NCBI GenBank assembly: GCA_021323595.1
Contig: JAJPKR010000016.1
Location: 41,286-105,285 of the forward strand
DNA: 64,000 nucleotides
Source: Terriglobia bacterium
GTDB lineage: Bacteria > Acidobacteriota > Terriglobia > Terriglobales > SCQP01
Direction of reading: 5' to 3'
Shown: piece by piece, positions 24,750 to 33,500 of the stretch
Position numbering within the stretch: the stretch's first letter is position 1
Layout of the letters: each line of letters starts with the position of its first letter
Notes under the pieces: model-generated
Databases searched by the model: none
Told to the model about the DNA's origin: nothing
What the model saw: only the letters and a program-made list of their open reading frames with translations
Made by a program: the position numbers and the translations under genes

Positions 24750-26162
24750 TTGCCTCCCACCGGCGCGCCGCATCCCGCCCGCTCGAGCCAAGTCGATCAG
24801 AACTTCCGCCGCTCCCTGTCCCTGACCGACGGCACCCTGCTGGTCGCCGGCGGCATCATCGGCTCCGGCATCTTCCTGACGACCGGGGTCATGGCGGCTT
24901 CCTTGCCTTCGCCATTGCTCTTGCTGGCGGTGTGGCTGGCGGCGGGCGGCATCAGCCTGCTGGGCGCCCTGGCGTTTGGGGAATTGGGAGCGATGATGCC
25001 GAGCGCCGGCGGGCCGTACGTCTATCTGCGGGAAGCCTACGGCGAAGGCGCAGGTTTCTTTTATGGCTGGATCATGCTGGTGGCCGGCCAAAGCGGCTCG
25101 ATCGCCGCCCTCGCCGCCGGCTTCGCCGAGTATCTTGGCGTCCTGGCGCCCAAGCTCGGCGTCGAGCGCATCGTTTTTTCGCCGCAGCTGCTGGGCTGGC
25201 ACGGCACTATTTCCGCCGGGCAAATCGCCGGCGTCGCCTGCATCGTCGCGCTCAGCGCCGCCAATTACATCGGCTTGCGCTGGGGCGCCTGGGTGCAGAA
25301 TCTATCCACGGCGGCCAAGCTCGCCGCCCTGGCGGCGCTGGTGCTCTTGGGCGCGTGGCTGGGCCGCGGCGATTGGCGCCACCTGGCGCCGGCGGCGGGC
25401 GGGCCCCTGCCGCACCATCTCGGCGGCGTGCTGCTGACCGCCCTGATCGGCGGTCTGTGGGCGTACGACGGCTGGATTTATCTCACCTATGTCGGCGCCG
25501 AGATCCGGCATCCGGAACGTAATCTATCCCGCTCGCTCATCTATGGCATTTTGATTGTCGCCTGTATCTACATTGCCTGTAACGTTTTATATTTTTACGC
25601 GCTGCCGATAACTAGACTTGCGGGCGTGACTCGCGTGGCTTTCGCCGCCGTTTCCGCCCTCTTGGGCCCCTCCGCCGCGGGCGCGATCGCGGCGCTGATC
25701 ATGCTCTCCTGTTTCGGCGCGATGAACGCCGGGATCCTCAGCGGCGCGCGGATCTACGTGCCGATGGCGGCGGACGGGCAGTTCTTTCGCGTTCTCGCCC
25801 GCGTGCATCCCCGCCGCCACACGCCCGGCCCGAGCCTGGCGATTCAAGCGTTCTGGGCCAGCGTGCTCACGCTTTCGGGCCGCTACGACCAGCTTTTCAC
25901 CTACGTCATTTTCATCATGACCATGGCGTACATGGCTTCGGTCGCGGGCCTGTTCGTGCTGCGCCGCAAGCGGCCCGAGTGGCCGCGCCCTTATCGCTGC
26001 ATCGGCTACCCCTATGTGCCCGCCGTTTATCTCTTGATCACCGCCGTCTTTGCGGGCAATATGGTGCTCACGCGGCCGGGCGAAACCGGCGCCGGGTTGG
26101 CGCTGGTGGCGCTGGGGCTGCCGGTGTATCTGCTATTCCGCCGCGGTGCCGCGGCGGCCTGA
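24750..26162 (+). CDS. APC-superfamily amino-acid permease
   Basis: About 470 residues with roughly twelve transmembrane helices. The opening SLTDGTLLVAGGIIGSGIFLTT is the substrate-binding helix-1 signature (GxIIGSGIF) of amino acid/polyamine/organocation transporters, and GGPYVYLREAYGEGAGF is the helix-3 region seen in LAT-type and related carriers. The start is uncertain: TTG at 24750 is chosen because a TATAAT box overlaps the earlier TTG at 24735. The next gene, a saccharopine-dehydrogenase-like enzyme, begins five bases after the stop, suggesting an operon for uptake and oxidation of an amino acid, perhaps lysine. Confidence 0.85.
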   Translation: MPPTGAPHPARSSQVDQNFRRSLSLTDGTLLVAGGIIGSGIFLTTGVMAASLPSPLLLLAVWLAAGGISLLGALAFGELGAMMPSAGGPYVYLREAYGEGAGFFYGWIMLVAGQSGSIAALAAGFAEYLGVLAPKLGVERIVFSPQLLGWHGTISAGQIAGVACIVALSAANYIGLRWGAWVQNLSTAAKLAALAALVLLGAWLGRGDWRHLAPAAGGPLPHHLGGVLLTALIGGLWAYDGWIYLTYVGAEIRHPERNLSRSLIYGILIVACIYIACNVLYFYALPITRLAGVTRVAFAAVSALLGPSAAGAIAALIMLSCFGAMNAGILSGARIYVPMAADGQFFRVLARVHPRRHTPGPSLAIQAFWASVLTLSGRYDQLFTYVIFIMTMAYMASVAGLFVLRRKRPEWPRPYRCIGYPYVPAVYLLITAVFAGNMVLTRPGETGAGLALVALGLPVYLLFRRGAAAA

Positions 26163-26167
26163 ATCGC

Positions 26168-27313
26168 ATGGCTATTTTCGTCTTCGGCGCCGGACAGATG
26201 GGCGCCGCCGCCGCCCTCGATCTGGTCCTCTCCGGCGCCGATGTCACGCTCGCCGAGAGCGATGAGGCGCGGCTGCAGCGCGCCGCGCGCCGCATTCGCC
26301 GCCTGGCCGGCCGCGCGGGCGGCCGCCGCCTCCGCGTGCGCCGCCTCGACGCACGCCGCGCGCAAGCCTTAGCCGCCGCTTTTCACGGTCATCGCGTCGT
26401 GCTCTCTGCGCTTCCCTACTACCACAACCTCGCCTTGACGCGCGCCGCGCTCCAAGCCGGCTGCCATTTCTGCGATCTCGGCGGCAACACCGCGCTGGTG
26501 CGGCGGCAACTGGCACTGGGCGCGCGAGCCGCCCGCCGCAACCTCGCGATCTTGCCCGACTGCGGCCTCTCTCCGGGCCTAGCCTCGGTGCTCGGCGCGC
26601 ACGCCGTGCGCCAGCTTCGCCGCCCGCGCTCGCTGCGCATCTGGATCGGCGGGCTGCCGGTACATCCGCGTACGCCGCTGAATTATCAGATCGTCTTCTC
26701 CGTCGAAGGTCTCATCAACGAGTTGGATGAACCGTGCCGCATTCTTCGCGGCGGCTCGCCGGTTGACGTGGAGCCGCTAACCGAGATCGAGCCGATCGCG
26801 TTTCCCGGCTGGCCGCCGCTCGAAGCCTTCATGACCAGCGGCGGCACTTCCACGCTCCCCGACAGTTTCCGCAACCGCCTCGAGACCGTCGAGGAGAAGA
26901 CGATTCGCTTCGCCGGCCACGCTGCGGTTCTCGCCGGCCTGCGCGCGCTCGGCTTCTTTTCGCAAGCGCGGGAGCGCGGAATCGGGCTTACCCCGCGGCA
27001 ACTGACCGCCCGCCTGCTCGAGCGCGCCTGGCGCGATCAGGGCGACGACGCCGTCTTGCTGCGCATCGTCGCCGCCGGCGAGGGCGAGACCGTGCGCTGC
27101 GAGGCCGACATTCGCGGCGACGCCCGCCTCGGCCTTACCGCCATGGCCCGCGCCACCGCCCTGCCCGCCGCCATCTGCGCCGCGATGCTAGCCGATGGGC
27201 GAATTTCCGCGCGCGGCGGCTTGACCCAGGAAGAAGGAGTGCCCGCGGAGCTTTTGATCCAGGAGATGGCGAAACGCGGCGTCGAGCTTCACTTCACGCC
27301 ATCCGCCAGCTAA
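26168..27313 (+). CDS. saccharopine dehydrogenase-like (lysine dehydrogenase-type) oxidoreductase
   Basis: A 381-residue protein from the ATG at 26168. The N-terminal Rossmann motif is MAIFVFGAGQMGAAAALDL, followed by VVLSALPYYHNLALTRAALQAG, CHFCDLGGNTALV and LPDCGLSPGLASVLG, all characteristic of the saccharopine dehydrogenase superfamily. The C-terminal half, with GGLPVHPRTPLNYQIVFSVE and EAFMTSGGTSTLP, resembles L-lysine dehydrogenases and saccharopine reductases. Substrate assignment is inference; carboxynorspermidine-type members are alternatives. The upstream permease stops five bases before it, so the pair is probably co-transcribed. Confidence 0.8.
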   Translation: MAIFVFGAGQMGAAAALDLVLSGADVTLAESDEARLQRAARRIRRLAGRAGGRRLRVRRLDARRAQALAAAFHGHRVVLSALPYYHNLALTRAALQAGCHFCDLGGNTALVRRQLALGARAARRNLAILPDCGLSPGLASVLGAHAVRQLRRPRSLRIWIGGLPVHPRTPLNYQIVFSVEGLINELDEPCRILRGGSPVDVEPLTEIEPIAFPGWPPLEAFMTSGGTSTLPDSFRNRLETVEEKTIRFAGHAAVLAGLRALGFFSQARERGIGLTPRQLTARLLERAWRDQGDDAVLLRIVAAGEGETVRCEADIRGDARLGLTAMARATALPAAICAAMLADGRISARGGLTQEEGVPAELLIQEMAKRGVELHFTPSAS

Positions 27314-27382
27314 ACGCAGCGGCGGTATTCGGAAGCCGCTGGCGGCGGCTCCCGGTTAAAATCGGTAGTAACCAGGTCGGCC

Positions 27383-28015
27383 TTGAATTTACCGAATGCA
27401 CTGACGCTGTCGCGAATCTTCCTGGTTCCGTTGCTGGTCGCGGTCCTCTTCAGCACCCGCCTGCCGAACCACGAAATCTACGCCACCGCGATCTTTTTGG
27501 CGGCGGCGCTGACCGACCTCTTCGACGGTTATTTCGCCCGGCGCCGCCGCCAGATCACCACGCTCGGCGTGCTGCTCGATCCCATCGCCGACAAGCTGCT
27601 CATCTCCGCGGCGTTCATCTCTTTGGTGGAAGTCGATCCCCGCCTCGTGCCGGCGTGGATGGTCGTGATCATCGTCGGCCGCGAATTTGCCGTCAGCGGC
27701 TTGCGCAGCATCGCCGCCTCGCAAGGCATGACGATCGCCGCCAACGAACTGGGCAAGCTCAAGACCATCTTGCAGATCATCGCCATTACCCTGATCATCG
27801 TCGGCCACAAATACGGCGAAGTCGCCGTGGCCGGCATTCCCGTCAACGTCCGTCTGCTGGGCTGGATCGCCCTGTGGCTGGTCGTGATTTCGGCCTTGCT
27901 GTCGGCCTTCAGCTACTTCCGCAAGTTTTGGCGCGGCGTTGACGCCAGCTTCAAAGCCAAGCAGTCGGCGGCGCCGCGCTTGAGCCCGGCCGAGCCGCTC
28001 GACCTCCGCCGCTAA
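27383..28015 (+). CDS. pgsA: CDP-diacylglycerol-glycerol-3-phosphate 3-phosphatidyltransferase
   Basis: A 210-residue membrane protein starting at TTG (27383-27385), giving the classic LPNALTLSRIFLVPLL opening. The CDP-alcohol phosphotransferase motif is complete: DLFDGYFARRRRQ followed by LGVLLDPIADK, which supplies the aspartates that bind two metals. Five or six transmembrane helices follow. It makes phosphatidylglycerol phosphate, the precursor of phosphatidylglycerol and cardiolipin. The C-terminal ~20 residues are a Pro/Ala tail. Confidence 0.93.
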   Translation: MNLPNALTLSRIFLVPLLVAVLFSTRLPNHEIYATAIFLAAALTDLFDGYFARRRRQITTLGVLLDPIADKLLISAAFISLVEVDPRLVPAWMVVIIVGREFAVSGLRSIAASQGMTIAANELGKLKTILQIIAITLIIVGHKYGEVAVAGIPVNVRLLGWIALWLVVISALLSAFSYFRKFWRGVDASFKAKQSAAPRLSPAEPLDLRR

Positions 28016-28359
28016 GTGCGTTGCCCCCCGTTTGGGGGCCAGGAGTCGCGAGGTAGACGCGCCAGGGTGGGCGGCTGCTGGGCAACCGACGGCCATTGGC
28101 ACGAGACCACCCCGGCATCGTCGAGAGCCGTGGACGATGGCGGAAGTCATTGTTTTTCAAACCTTTTGGGAAGACAACGCGGGTCCAAAAGCGGGCTCAA
28201 AAATGGTCTCCTCCCCATTTGGGGGGTAGGCGCCAATTTGGGCGCGACGAGAAAACATGAAGGATGGTTGGACGCTGGCGGACAGCGATCAGCAATCGGC
28301 AACTCGGATCGAAAGCGGCGGGCAGCCGGGCAGAGAGGGCGGCAGAAGCGGGGACACGC

Positions 28360-28374
28360 CGCTCCTTAGGAGCG
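28360..28374. repeat. palindrome CGCTCC-TTA-GGAGCG
   Basis: Six-base perfect arms around a three-base centre within the gene-free region. It could be a protein-binding site or part of a larger RNA fold with the hairpin 50 bases further on. Confidence 0.5.
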
Positions 28375-28424
28375 ACGTTGCGCACCGCACGATATCCGCC
28401 GGGCCGCACGGGGCCTGGTTCCGA

Positions 28425-28456
28425 TTCCCAGCGTGCCTGAGAGGGCACGCTGGGAA
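28425..28456. repeat. perfect 13-bp hairpin
   Basis: TTCCCAGCGTGCC (28425-28437) pairs with GGCACGCTGGGAA (28444-28456) across a TGAGAG loop. There is no T-run on either side, so it is not an ordinary terminator. Its perfection within non-coding DNA suggests selection or recent insertion. Confidence 0.6.
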
Positions 28457-28657
28457 GTCCTGGATCCCAGACGCTCGGAATGGGCGCATCAAGCCCTTCT
28501 AGGGAGATGCTGGGCGGAGTAGAAAGGTTGGCCGTGAAAAGGGCGGACCGCGTACAAACGCCGGACGCCGGCAAAAGGCGGACGACAGACGGCAAGGGAT
28601 GAACGCCGGCGGCCGGAATGTGTCAAACCGGGGCGGTGGCGGCCATGTATGCCGGGG

Positions 28658-30256
28658 TCATTGGCGACTTGCGGCACCGCCCGAGCGCATCAAGTAGAAC
28701 CGCAGCGAATCCGTCAGCGCCTCCCAACTGGCTTCCAAGATGTTGTCGGAGACGCCCACCGTGGTCCAACTCAGGCGTCCGTCCGACGACTCGACGAGCA
28801 CTCGCACCTGCGCGCGGGTGCCGCGATGGCCTTCCAGAATGCGCACCTTGTAGTCGGTCAGCCCCACTTCCGCCAGTTGCGGGAAGCGCGGCGCCAGCCC
28901 GCGGCGGAGGGCTGCGTCGAGCGCCGCCACCGGGCCGCGCTCGGCGGCGGTGGCGACGACAGTTTCGCCGCCCACGTTCAGGGTCACTTGCGCCTCGGCG
29001 CGCGCCTCGGCCTCGGGCGAGCCGGGCGCGCCAACGTAGCGCGTCTGGATGGCGAAGGCCACCGGGGAGAAGCTGCCGCGATTTTGGCCGGCGCCGCGCA
29101 GCAGCAGCTCCAGCGAGGCGTCGGCGGACTCCAGCTCATAGCCGCGATGCTCGAGCTCCTTGACCCGCGCCGCCAGTTTACGCGCCGCCGCGGCATCGAG
29201 CGGGGGCAAGCCGAACTCGGCGGCCTTTTCCAGCAAGTTCGACCGTCCGGCCAGATCCGATACCAGCACCCGGCGCGCGTTGCCCACCGTTTCGGGGGCG
29301 ACATGCTCGTAGGTTTCCGGCGCCTTGCGCACGGCGCTCACGTGAACGCCGCCCTTGTGCGCGAAGGCGCTGGCCCCGACGAAGGGCAGCCGCTGCGGGG
29401 CGGGCAGGTTGGCCAGTTCGGCGATCCGCCGCGCCGTCGGGGTGAGGCGCCGCAGGCGCTCGCGGCCGAGGCCGCGATAGCCCAGCTTCAGCTCCAGCAC
29501 CGGAAGCAGGGAGCAGAGATTGGCGTTGCCGCAGCGCTCGCCCCAGCCGTTGAACGTGCCCTGCACATGCCGCGCGCCGGCGGCGACGGCGGCCAGCGCA
29601 TTGGCCACGCCCAAGTCGCAATCGTTGTGAGTATGAATGCCGAGCGGGGCCCGCACCGTTTGCGCCGCCGCACGCGTCGCCGCCGCGATGTGCTCGGGCA
29701 GCGAGCCGCCGTTGGTGTCGCAAAGGACGATGCGGCTGGCGCCGCCTTGTTCCGCCGCCCGCAACACTGCCAAGGCATAGCCGGGATCGTCGCGAAAGCC
29801 GTCGAAGAAGTGCTCGGCGTCGAAGATCACCTCGCGGCCGGCCCGCGCCAGATGGGCCACCGAGGTCTCGACCAGCTCGAGATTGTCCGCGGCGGCGATG
29901 GCCAGCGCCTCGCGCACGTGCAGCATCCAGCTCTTGCCGAAGATCGTGACCACGGGTGTCTCCGCCGCCAACAGGGCGGCGAGATTGTCGTCGCGCTCGG
30001 GCGCCGCGCCCGGGCGCGCGGTGCTGCCAAACGCCGCCAGGCGGGCGTGGCCCAGTTGCAACTCACGGCGCGCCCGCGCGAAGAACTCGCTGTCGCGCGG
30101 GTTGGCGCCCGGCCAGCCGCCTTCGATCAAATGCACACCCAACTCGTCGAGCAGCGCCGCCACGCGCAGCTTCTCGCCCACGGCGAAGGCGATGCCCTCG
30201 CCCTGCGTCCCGTCGCGCAGCGTCGTGTCGTAGATTTCGATGTGATCCGTTTGCAT
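28658..30256 (-). CDS. cimA: (R)-citramalate synthase
   Basis: A 532-residue protein from the ATG at 30254-30256, giving MQTDHIEIYDTTLRDGTQGEG. It has the HMGL-like TIM barrel of the isopropylmalate synthase family: DTTLRDGTQ, CDTNGGSLPEHI, GIHTHNDCDLGVANAL, GTFNGWGERCGNANL and KGGVHVSAV. A C-terminal LeuA-type allosteric domain follows from about residue 400. The gap-free 530-residue length and phrases IEGGWPGANPRD and TFNGWGERCGNA indicate the citramalate synthase branch, which condenses pyruvate and acetyl-CoA to start threonine-independent isoleucine synthesis. LeuA is the alternative. The regulated leader upstream carries Ile and Val codons. Confidence 0.88.
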   Translation of the reverse strand: MQTDHIEIYDTTLRDGTQGEGIAFAVGEKLRVAALLDELGVHLIEGGWPGANPRDSEFFARARRELQLGHARLAAFGSTARPGAAPERDDNLAALLAAETPVVTIFGKSWMLHVREALAIAAADNLELVETSVAHLARAGREVIFDAEHFFDGFRDDPGYALAVLRAAEQGGASRIVLCDTNGGSLPEHIAAATRAAAQTVRAPLGIHTHNDCDLGVANALAAVAAGARHVQGTFNGWGERCGNANLCSLLPVLELKLGYRGLGRERLRRLTPTARRIAELANLPAPQRLPFVGASAFAHKGGVHVSAVRKAPETYEHVAPETVGNARRVLVSDLAGRSNLLEKAAEFGLPPLDAAAARKLAARVKELEHRGYELESADASLELLLRGAGQNRGSFSPVAFAIQTRYVGAPGSPEAEARAEAQVTLNVGGETVVATAAERGPVAALDAALRRGLAPRFPQLAEVGLTDYKVRILEGHRGTRAQVRVLVESSDGRLSWTTVGVSDNILEASWEALTDSLRFYLMRSGGAASRQ

Positions 30257-30268
30257 AGTCACGCGGTC

Positions 30269-30297
30269 CTCTTGCCGCGAAAGCCGCAAGGGCTTGC
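30269..30297 (-). promoter_or_regulatory. possible alternative pairing at the cimA ribosome-binding site
   Basis: Three short segments on the minus strand read GCAAG (30297-30293), CTTGC (30290-30286) and GCAAG (30275-30271). The middle one can pair with either neighbour. The last runs into AAGAGG, the likely cimA ribosome-binding site, so pairing choice could change access to it. The arms are only five bases, so this is tentative. Confidence 0.25.
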
Positions 30298-30330
30298 TCC
30301 AGCTTAGGTTGGTGCAGAGAGAGTCAGAAG

Positions 30331-30383
30331 CCGCTGATCGTGGTTAGGGCGCGCGGCGGAGCCGCGCTGGCCCTGATCAGCGG
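30331..30383 (-). promoter_or_regulatory. long stem-loop in the cimA leader
   Basis: CCGCTGATC (minus 30383-30375) pairs with GATCAGCGG (30339-30331). Inside, AGGGC pairs with GCCCT, and GCGCGGC with GCCGCGC around a TCC loop. The 5' arm begins within the last two codons of the leader peptide, right after its Ile-Ile-Val codons, so a ribosome paused there would disrupt it. No T-run follows, so it may act by a route other than intrinsic termination. Confidence 0.5.
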
Positions 30384-30421
30384 ACGATAATTCGCGGCGC
30401 GGGATGGCCGAGGCGAATCAT
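30377..30421 (-). CDS. candidate branched-chain leader peptide upstream of cimA
   Basis: A 14-codon frame, MIRLGHPAPRIIVR, with ATG at 30419-30421 and TGA at 30377-30379. Five of 14 residues are Ile, Leu or Val, and codons 11-13 are Ile-Ile-Val just before a long stem-loop. It begins eight bases after a good -10 box, so it would be translated from an almost leaderless mRNA. The downstream gene makes a precursor of isoleucine, which fits a branched-chain amino-acid sensing leader. A frame this short can arise by chance; the combined context is the argument. Confidence 0.5.
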   Translation of the reverse strand: MIRLGHPAPRIIVR

Positions 30422-30429
30422 TGCCGGCC

Positions 30430-30458
30430 AGTATAGCCGAAGTTTCGCCGGGAGACAA
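30430..30458 (-). promoter_or_regulatory. predicted cimA promoter
   Basis: On the minus strand TTGTCT (30458-30453) and TATACT (30435-30430) are separated by exactly 17 bases, matching the sigma-70 consensus at four and five of six positions. Transcription would begin near 30423, giving a ~165-base leader before cimA. Confidence 0.6.
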
Positions 30459-30483
30459 AAAAAGGGCCGCCGAATGGCGGCCC
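30457..30483 (-). terminator. intrinsic terminator of the large TonB receptor gene
   Basis: GGGCCGCC (30464-30471) and GGCGGCCC (30476-30483) form a perfect 8-bp stem with a four-base loop, followed on the minus strand by seven Ts. It lies 38 bases after the receptor stop codon and its T-run abuts the cimA -35 box. Confidence 0.85.
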
Positions 30484-30521
30484 GCTGCGTCGGATGACGC
30501 GTGCGAAAATCGCGGTTCAGA

Positions 30522-33500
30522 TCAGAAGGCGAGGCGAATCCCCAACTGGATCACGCGCGTGTAGTTACCGTTGAGGGTGTTGTATTGGCTCCCAAGCACG
30601 CCCCAGTCGGCCGGATCCTGGAGATCGAGGAACGGGTCGTTGAACTCCATTTTGTTGAAGACATTGAACGCCTGCACGAAGGCCTGCGCATGCATCCGCT
30701 CGGTGATCTGCGTGTCCTTGGTCACGCCCAGATCCACGTTCCAGCGGGCCAACCCGCGCAAGTTGCCGTCCGGGCTGGGGCTGCCATCCACACCCAAAAT
30801 GAAGGGCCGGAAATGGTTATACCAAGCCACTGCGGCGCTGCCGAACATGTTGACGTTCGAGCCGCCGTTGTCGGCATTGCCGTTTACGGCGACGCTATTC
30901 GGATTGGCCGACCCTTCCGGCACGGTGACGCCATAGAAGGGGCGATTGGGAACGGGGCCCGTGTTCCCGACCAGAATCGCCGAGGCGCCGTTCTCGGCGA
31001 AGCCGGCGCCCATCTCCGCGCCACCGGTATAAACCTCAAGCGGACGGCCGCTGGCAATCGTGATCACCGGGGAGACCATCCAACCGCCCACGAGCCGCTT
31101 CAAGAAACCATTGGAGAGGCCCTGGCCGAACGGCAATTCGTAGGTACCGAGGAGGTTGAACACCCCCTTGCGATCCCATGGCTGCGGCGTCCAATCTGCA
31201 CGCAGGTTGTACACGTTGTCCGGCGTATCCAGCGTGTAGGTCTGGGAAAGGCCCAAGGTGCCGAGCGCATGTCCATAGGTGAAATTGGCGTTGAGCGTCA
31301 GCCCCTTCGCTGCCCGCTGCTTCCATTGGATGATGAGCGCCTGATAGTTTGAAAAGCCGTCGGCCGTATTCGCATACGTCCAAAAGCTCTGATTGGTGGA
31401 TAAGAGCGCCGGGCCGAAGTTCCAGAGGCTGTCGAGATCGCTCCACAACCCGGTGACGTTTTGGCCCGCGAAATTGCCGTTCTCGTTGGCGAAGACCGCC
31501 GCCGTGTAGCTCGGGAAGTTCGCGCCAGGCGCCCCGCAGGCGATCGGGTTCTTAGCCGGATCCTGACAATACTGGACACCCGCCAGCGCGGCTTCGAAGA
31601 AGGGCTGCGGATAGATCGCTCCGCCGCTGAGCATGGACTGCTCGATGTTGGCATAGGCCTCGGCGAACGTCTGGCCGCCCTGCTTCATCATGTACGGGAC
31701 CGCATTCATATCGATGCCCTGGAAGAGGTGGCTGGCCCAAACGCCGAGGTAGCCGACTTCCAAGAGGGTATTGCGGCCGAATTGCCGCTGGATGCTGAAG
31801 TCCCACTGGTTGGTTTCGTTAGGACGATAGTTCTGGTCCATGCTGTCGGTCAGGACCGTATAGGGTGCGGTCACGCCCGGCTGCACCGGAGTGGAGAGAG
31901 TCGGCGTCAAAGGCGGAAGCGGCACCGTCAGGCCATCCGCGTTCGAGCCGAGCCGAAACACGTTCGACGGGTCCGCTTTATCTTGGCCGAGGCACTGCCC
32001 GGCGTCCGTTGGCCCAGTGCAGGAAACCGGCTGCAAGAAGCCGTCTCCCAGAACCGGATTGGAGATGACGTTGATCCCGAAATTGCGGCCGTAGAAGCGC
32101 GCGTAGCCGCCGCGGATCACGAGGCCATGGTCGCCGGCGAACCAGTTCGACCAATTGGGATTCCAGGCCAACGCAACGCGCGGCGCCCATTCGCCGTAGT
32201 ACGGCTTAAAGGGATATTTGAGTTTCAAGCCGCCGACCGGCGTAAAGCCGATCGTCGGCATATATACCTGGCCGTTCGCAGCGGCTTGCTGCCGCTGCGC
32301 GATCCAGGAATCGTAGGTGATCGGCTTGTTGTTCTGATCCACCAGCACGTCCTGCACCCCGTGCAGGTCGTAGGGCGGCATCTGCACGCCCCAGTTGAGG
32401 CCGTAGCTCAACGTCAGATTGGGCGTCAGATGCCAAGCATCGCTGAAGTAGAGGTCGGGAGTATTGACGATTACATAGCTGGCGGCGGGAGTGCCGAGGG
32501 GGTTGAGGGTCAAGTTCGCACCCGAGCGCGTAGCCACGACCGACGAGTGATTCACAATGCCGAGCAAATCCGGGTAATAGGAGTTCCAAACACCCAGCTC
32601 GCTCGCATTCCCGGCGTCCAGGCACTGACTCGTCACCGTCGCGCTGCACGCCTGCGGCTGGTACTGAGGGGTCATATGCAAAGAACCGCCGTCCACTTCG
32701 TAAATCAGCGTGGTCAACCCGCCGACAACGTTGTCGTAGCGGTCGAAATGCCACCACTCATGCAACCAGTCGCCGCCGAATTGGAAAAGGTGATTGCCTT
32801 TGAGCCAGCTCAGCTCGTCGCGATAATCCCAGTCGTGCTCGTACCATGCGCGGCGGCGGGCGTTTTGCGTGTCCACGTTGATGGGAATCAGCGCGTTGGT
32901 GGACTCCCCGCCGATTTCCACCACCCCCGGCGCGCCGGCAAGCTGCGGCGCGACGCCATTGCGCAGCCAAGCCCATTGATTGCGCGTGTAGGTGAAATGG
33001 AAGTCGTTGGTCAGATTGGGGGTAAAGGAACCGGACAAGCCGGCGATGACCAAACGCGGCTGGTTGATATTGCGCGATGCCGTCGCGGGATCGCCTTTGG
33101 TATCGCCGGGCAGCAGGCCGCCGATGTCGACTTCGTTCGAGGTCGGGCTGTAGTCCTTGTACCAGTTGTACACGCCCATGAAGCGCCAGTTGGAACCGAA
33201 ATCATGGTCAAATCGCCCGACCATGAAGTTGTTGTTCTCGGGAATACTCAAATTCCCCCTATACCCGAACGTGTTCAGCTTGTCGCCGCCGGTGGGATCG
33301 TTGGGCTCGGGCATGTACTTGTTCCAGATGGTCGAAACCGCCGAGCTCATACCGATTTGGCGAGGATCGCAAAGTTGCGTGCCCGTTCCGCACACAGCCA
33401 ACGTGCCATTGCCGAGGTTAAACTGCTGGGTCCCATTGCTGGTGCGAATCTGAATGATGCCCTGGCGCAGCAGATCGCCCGGCACTGTGCGCACGAAGCT

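Larger units (their letters stand above)
28016..28657. other. gene-free region rich in inverted repeats
   Basis: This 642-base stretch has no frame that looks like a protein on either strand. It holds several short inverted repeats with T-rich loops (CCCCC-CGTTT-GGGGG near 28024, CCCC-ATTT-GGGG near 28213, GCGCC-AATTTG-GGCGC near 28231), the palindrome at 28360-28374 and a 13-bp hairpin at 28425-28456. It does not show tRNA, tmRNA, SRP or RNase P signatures. It could be a structured RNA, a non-autonomous mobile element or a degraded insertion. Confidence 0.5.

Noticed and set aside
28411..28432. CTGGTTCCGATTCCCAG, resembling a T-arm in the gene-free region
   Set aside because: The loop does not match the TTCRANY consensus well and no other tRNA arms are present upstream.
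30257..30423. T-box riboswitch before cimA
   Set aside because: I could not find the conserved T-box bulge sequence or a terminator/antiterminator pair with a T-run.
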